Shown one piece after another: positions 4,744-7,567 of a DNA stretch of 7,567 nucleotides. This DNA is from Oscillospiraceae bacterium (lineage in GTDB: Bacteria > Bacillota > Clostridia > Oscillospirales > Oscillospiraceae). The notes beneath the pieces are model-generated. The model was not told the origin of the DNA, made no database searches, and worked only from the letters and a program-made list of their open reading frames with translations. How positions within the stretch are numbered: the stretch's first letter is position 1; the number at the start of each line of letters is the position of its first letter. Made by a program: the position numbers and the translations under genes. The stretch is from the NCBI GenBank assembly GCA_031266955.1, contig JAISAA010000013.1:1-7567 (forward strand), given 5' to 3'.

Positions 4744-7002
4744 CTAAGCGTCCAGCAGAGCCGCTAAAAGCCGCGCGTCCTCCCGAGCCCGCTCGCCGTG
4801 CTCTAAGGCCAGCCGGGTGAGGCGCTGCGATATGTCCCCGCGCTTTTCCGAAAGCTCGCGGACAAGCACAAACGCCCGCGCGGCGTCAAGCTCCTGCGGC
4901 GCGCCGAGGCACGGCATTTCAAGCGCTTCTAAGTACGCCCGCAGCTTGGGGTCAACGTCGATCCCGAGCGGCGGCGTCCCCGCCCGCGCCGCGAAAATCA
5001 GCGTGTGCAGGCGCATCGACAGCGCGAAATCCGCTTCTTCAATGATCCCGAAATACTCCCTCAGCGTCAGCTCGCGCTCCGGGACGACGGAGGGCATCTC
5101 CATTTTCGCGGCGACGGCGCGGCACGCCTCCGCGTCCCCCGGCGGCTGCATCGGCAAAAACAATATATCGCGCCCGAGCTGGAGGCTTATCATATCGCAC
5201 AGCCGCGCAAGCTCCGGGACAAATCGCTCGCCCGCGTCCCATTTACGCGCCGAAATTACGGCGAACGGGCGCGCGGAGTCCAAGCCAGGCGGCACGCCAT
5301 TAAATTTCTGCATTCCCAAGGCTTTCAGCGTCTCGCGCCGCTCCGCTTCGTCGGGGAGCTCCATCGTAAACACGGGGTCGCTCGTGACCTTGATGTCCTC
5401 CCGCGTCACGCCCATAGAGACGAGCTCGCCGAGCGAGCGCTCGTCGCGCAGCGTCACGACGTCGGCGGACTGCACAGCTTTGAGAACGCGCTCCCTGTTC
5501 TTCTCGCGCGTGACGGGACCTATGCCGTTGGCATAGATCATAATTTTGCGCCCGAGCGCGCGGGCGAGCGACAGTATCGCGAGATAATACAGCAGCGAGC
5601 GCGTCGAGGTGTGGTCCTGAAGCAGACTTCCGCCGCCGAACACAAGCGCGTCGCACCGCCTTAGCGCGCGGAAAACGCTTACCGGGGCAAACCGATCCAC
5701 CGCCCGGTAACCGTACCTCGCCCGCGTTTCGCGCGGGCGGCGCGAGAGCACCGTGATCTCCGTCCCGGGCCGCGTTTCGGTGATCGAGCCGTACACCGCC
5801 TGCATTATCGCCTCGTCGCCCGCGTTGCCGAAGCCGTAATAACCGCTCATCACGACGCGCCGCGCTGAAATAAGCCCCGAGTAGACCCTTTCGCAGTCGT
5901 CCGCCATTTTGGCGACGGAATAACCGGATATCACAAGCTCGCGCCCGAAGGCGCCGAGACGCGCGGCTCTCGCCTCAAAGGTCGGCTTGCCGTACTCGCC
6001 GAAAAAATCCGTTATATCCTCGGTGAGACGCCGCGCCGTCGTTTCGCCGCAGCCGCGGCACGTGAAATTCGTCAGCGCGGCGCGCTTTGCGTTTTCCTTT
6101 GAAAGCAGTCCTAAATACCCCTCGCTTCCGGCGAGCAAAACGGGCTTCCCGCACGCGCCGGCCTCAAGCGCCGCGCGCGACACGCCGACAAACAGGTCCG
6201 CCGTCGCCAAAAGCTCGTTCACATCCGTCCTTGCGCCGGTGAGTATTATTGTTTCCCGCCCGCACTCCGCGTTCACGCGCGCCGCTAACGTCTGAAATTC
6301 CGTCTCAGACTCCCCGCCTCCGACTATGACTATCCTCAGCCCCGGTACGGCTCCGGCGAGCTCCTGCGTCGCCGAGATAAGCCCGCGAACGAGCTCCGTC
6401 GGCGCCGAATCGGACTTATCCAGCCGCGAGACGTTGACGATAACGGGCGCGTGCTCCGGAATCCCGAGCTCGCGCCGGACGCGCCGCCCGGACACCCCCG
6501 GCGAAAATTTTTCCGTGTTGACGCCGTTCACTGTGATCGTTATATTCCCCGCGTCAACGCGGTAATTGTCGAGCAGATATTTTTTGATGTCCTCCGAAAC
6601 GGCGAGTGTTCTTTCGCCCCAGTCGGAAAACAGGCGGGACAGACCGCGCGCCTTGAACACCCAGTGCGCCGTCGTCACGAATTTGAATTTATATATCGGC
6701 CTCAAAAGCCCGCACAAAAACGCCGGTATGCGCGCGTGGGCGTGGACGACGTCGAATTTTTCGGTTTTCATCAGAAACGACAGCGCGCCGAGCGCGCTTG
6801 CCATATCGCGCGGGCGGCGCGTGTTCAGCGGCGCGATGAAATGCTTCGCGCCGCATTCCGTTACGTCCGAGACGTAAACTCCCCCGGCGGATACGACTGT
6901 TACGTCGTGACCGCGCCGCGTCAGCTCGCGGGCGAGCTCCGTCACGTGCGTTTCCGCGCCGCCTATGCCGAGGCTCATCGTCGCGAGCAGTATTTTTTTC
7001 AT
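4744..7002 (-). CDS. csaB: Fusion of a GT4-like glycosyltransferase and a CsaB-type polysaccharide pyruvyltransferase
   Basis: This is one unbroken 752-residue frame with two enzyme domains. Residues 1-375 form a GT-B fold: GGAETHV at 14-20, VHAHARIPAF, TAHWVF, NGVNTEKFSP at 159-168, IVNVSRLD at 188-195, and a nucleotide-sugar site SRAALEAGACGKPVL with Glu280. The first Glu of the usual EX7E pair is replaced by Val272. Residues 382-752 match CsaB: MSGYYGFGNAGDEAIM at 385-400, VFGGGSLLQD at 454-463, YANGIGPV at 490-497, SDPVF, and SMRLHTLIFAARAGTPPLGI with Arg664 and His666. CsaB adds pyruvate ketals from phosphoenolpyruvate to secondary cell wall polysaccharide, the ligand of SLH domains. The fusion suggests sugar addition and pyruvylation of the same repeat unit. 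Stand-alone CsaB proteins are about half this length. The ATG at 7002 follows AAAGGAA at eight bases. The acceptor and sugar donor cannot be read from sequence. Confidence 0.9.
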   Translation of the reverse strand: MKKILLATMSLGIGGAETHVTELARELTRRGHDVTVVSAGGVYVSDVTECGAKHFIAPLNTRRPRDMASALGALSFLMKTEKFDVVHAHARIPAFLCGLLRPIYKFKFVTTAHWVFKARGLSRLFSDWGERTLAVSEDIKKYLLDNYRVDAGNITITVNGVNTEKFSPGVSGRRVRRELGIPEHAPVIVNVSRLDKSDSAPTELVRGLISATQELAGAVPGLRIVIVGGGESETEFQTLAARVNAECGRETIILTGARTDVNELLATADLFVGVSRAALEAGACGKPVLLAGSEGYLGLLSKENAKRAALTNFTCRGCGETTARRLTEDITDFFGEYGKPTFEARAARLGAFGRELVISGYSVAKMADDCERVYSGLISARRVVMSGYYGFGNAGDEAIMQAVYGSITETRPGTEITVLSRRPRETRARYGYRAVDRFAPVSVFRALRRCDALVFGGGSLLQDHTSTRSLLYYLAILSLARALGRKIMIYANGIGPVTREKNRERVLKAVQSADVVTLRDERSLGELVSMGVTREDIKVTSDPVFTMELPDEAERRETLKALGMQKFNGVPPGLDSARPFAVISARKWDAGERFVPELARLCDMISLQLGRDILFLPMQPPGDAEACRAVAAKMEMPSVVPERELTLREYFGIIEEADFALSMRLHTLIFAARAGTPPLGIDVDPKLRAYLEALEMPCLGAPQELDAARAFVLVRELSEKRGDISQRLTRLALEHGERAREDARLLAALLDA

Positions 7003-7018
7003 ATGACAATTCCTTTGG

Positions 7019-7055
7019 CGTTCACCGCTTTTGCAATAACGCTCACCGCTCTTGC
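7019..7055. repeat. Two-copy 21-bp tandem duplication at the DUF4330 stop codon
   Basis: Bases 7019-7034 and 7040-7055 match at 14 of 16 positions (CGTTCACCGCTTTTGC against CGCTCACCGCTCTTGC), with a five-base AATAA between them. Each copy contains a TGA on the - strand, and the upstream copy supplies the stop of the DUF4330 gene. It looks like a small slippage duplication. Confidence 0.55.
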
Positions 7056-7543
7056 GGCGATATATCGCTTATCGCTCCCGATATCGCGGCGTATTTCGTG
7101 ATGTATTTCAGCTCTTGATTTATGTTGAGCTCAAACGTGCGGTCGGCGTAATAGCTTCCGTTGGAATGCGAGCAGTCGGCGTAGATCGTTATAAACGCGT
7201 CCACCTTGCTCTCGATCTTCCCCAAGACGTAGGTGCCGTCCGCTTTCTGAGATTCGGTGCGCGCCTCCTGAGTTTTGACCGCGGTGATCTTTCCCGCGGG
7301 CACGCCGCTTTCGAGCCAGATGTAGTCGCCCTCGCGCAGCAGCGCGGCCACCGGCGCGCGCATATTGCGCACCGTCACCGTGTATTCCACCGGGACCGTG
7401 TCAAGGGAGCCCGAAACCTGCTCCACGACATTGTTTTTCATAGCGGCTGCGATAAGCACCGCCGCGACGGCGAGGACGACGATCAGATCGATAAAGCTGA
7501 CCTTGCCGAATATCCGCCCGTTTTCGTCGATGATTTTTTTCAT
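7043..7543 (-). CDS. DUF4330 membrane-anchored protein
   Basis: This 166-residue protein has a short cytoplasmic start (MKKIIDENGRIFGKVSFIDL), one membrane segment at about 20-34, and an extracytoplasmic beta-rich domain of some 130 residues. The opening NGRIFGK..FIDLIVVL and the following VPVEYTVTVRNMRAPVA region are characteristic of DUF4330 as I remember it. The family is of unknown function and is commonly found near Firmicute genes for cell-wall polysaccharide assembly, which fits the glycosyltransferase-CsaB gene that starts 40 bases downstream. I chose ATG 7543 because AGGTGA lies five bases before it. A GTG three codons upstream (7552) has its Shine-Dalgarno sequence too close. A single Cys occurs outside the membrane (Cys124). 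A structural or chain-length role in polymer export is possible but unproven. Confidence 0.8.
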   Translation of the reverse strand: MKKIIDENGRIFGKVSFIDLIVVLAVAAVLIAAAMKNNVVEQVSGSLDTVPVEYTVTVRNMRAPVAALLREGDYIWLESGVPAGKITAVKTQEARTESQKADGTYVLGKIESKVDAFITIYADCSHSNGSYYADRTFELNINQELKYITKYAAISGAISDISPQER

Positions 7544-7567
7544 TTCCCTCACCTCTCCATATCGAGT

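Noticed and set aside
4817..5664. Long + strand frames opposite the CsaB half (239 and 219 codons)
   Set aside because: They are antisense to a gene with clear family motifs. Long antisense frames are expected with its GC-rich third positions, and their products are rich in Ser, Arg and Ala without domains.
7549..7567. End of an upstream - strand gene (frame ending in Met-Glu-Arg-stop)
   Set aside because: Only about six codons are visible and the TGA could be chance. There is too little to call a gene.

Overview
The window looks like chromosomal DNA from a GC-rich, Gram-positive member of the class Clostridia, possibly an uncultured gut Oscillospiraceae-like lineage. This is inferred from strong GGAGG-type ribosome binding sites, a CsaB-type pyruvyltransferase next to a DUF4330 protein (a Firmicute cell-wall-polymer context), an OmpR-type regulator and kinase of Gram-positive style, and intergenic DNA full of GTAGGGGC hairpin repeats. 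No rRNA, tRNA or CRISPR array was seen.

Layout. Bases 1-183 are the 3' end of a + strand gene, probably an (alpha/alpha)6-barrel glycoside hydrolase. Bases 184-1557 are a long non-coding stretch. It holds several families of hairpin repeats, a good sigma-A-like promoter (974-1002) that runs straight into a perfect 18-bp hairpin with a T tract, a mirrored second copy of that hairpin, and a degenerate 21-bp tandem repeat. Bases 1558-2602 are an AT-rich two-gene + strand operon. It encodes membrane proteins that both end in a SHOCT-like domain. Bases 2603-2998, between convergent genes, hold more GTAGGGGC hairpins.

From 7543 down to 2999 everything reads on the - strand: a DUF4330 membrane-anchored protein; a 752-residue fusion of a GT4-like glycosyltransferase with a CsaB-like polysaccharide pyruvyltransferase; an OmpR-family response regulator; and a sensor kinase whose GTG start overlaps the regulator's stop codon. 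The first two genes fit assembly of a pyruvylated secondary cell wall polysaccharide, the ligand that anchors SLH-domain surface proteins. The two-component pair may have its own promoter. Any link to envelope stress or cell-wall control is only suggested by position.

The most distinctive items are the glycosyltransferase-pyruvyltransferase fusion, the promoter-hairpin cassette with mirror-image palindromes at 974-1213, the 21-bp-period palindromic repeat at 1307-1453, and the REP-like hairpins whose stems differ in sequence but keep pairing. None clearly amounts to a new defence or mobile system.
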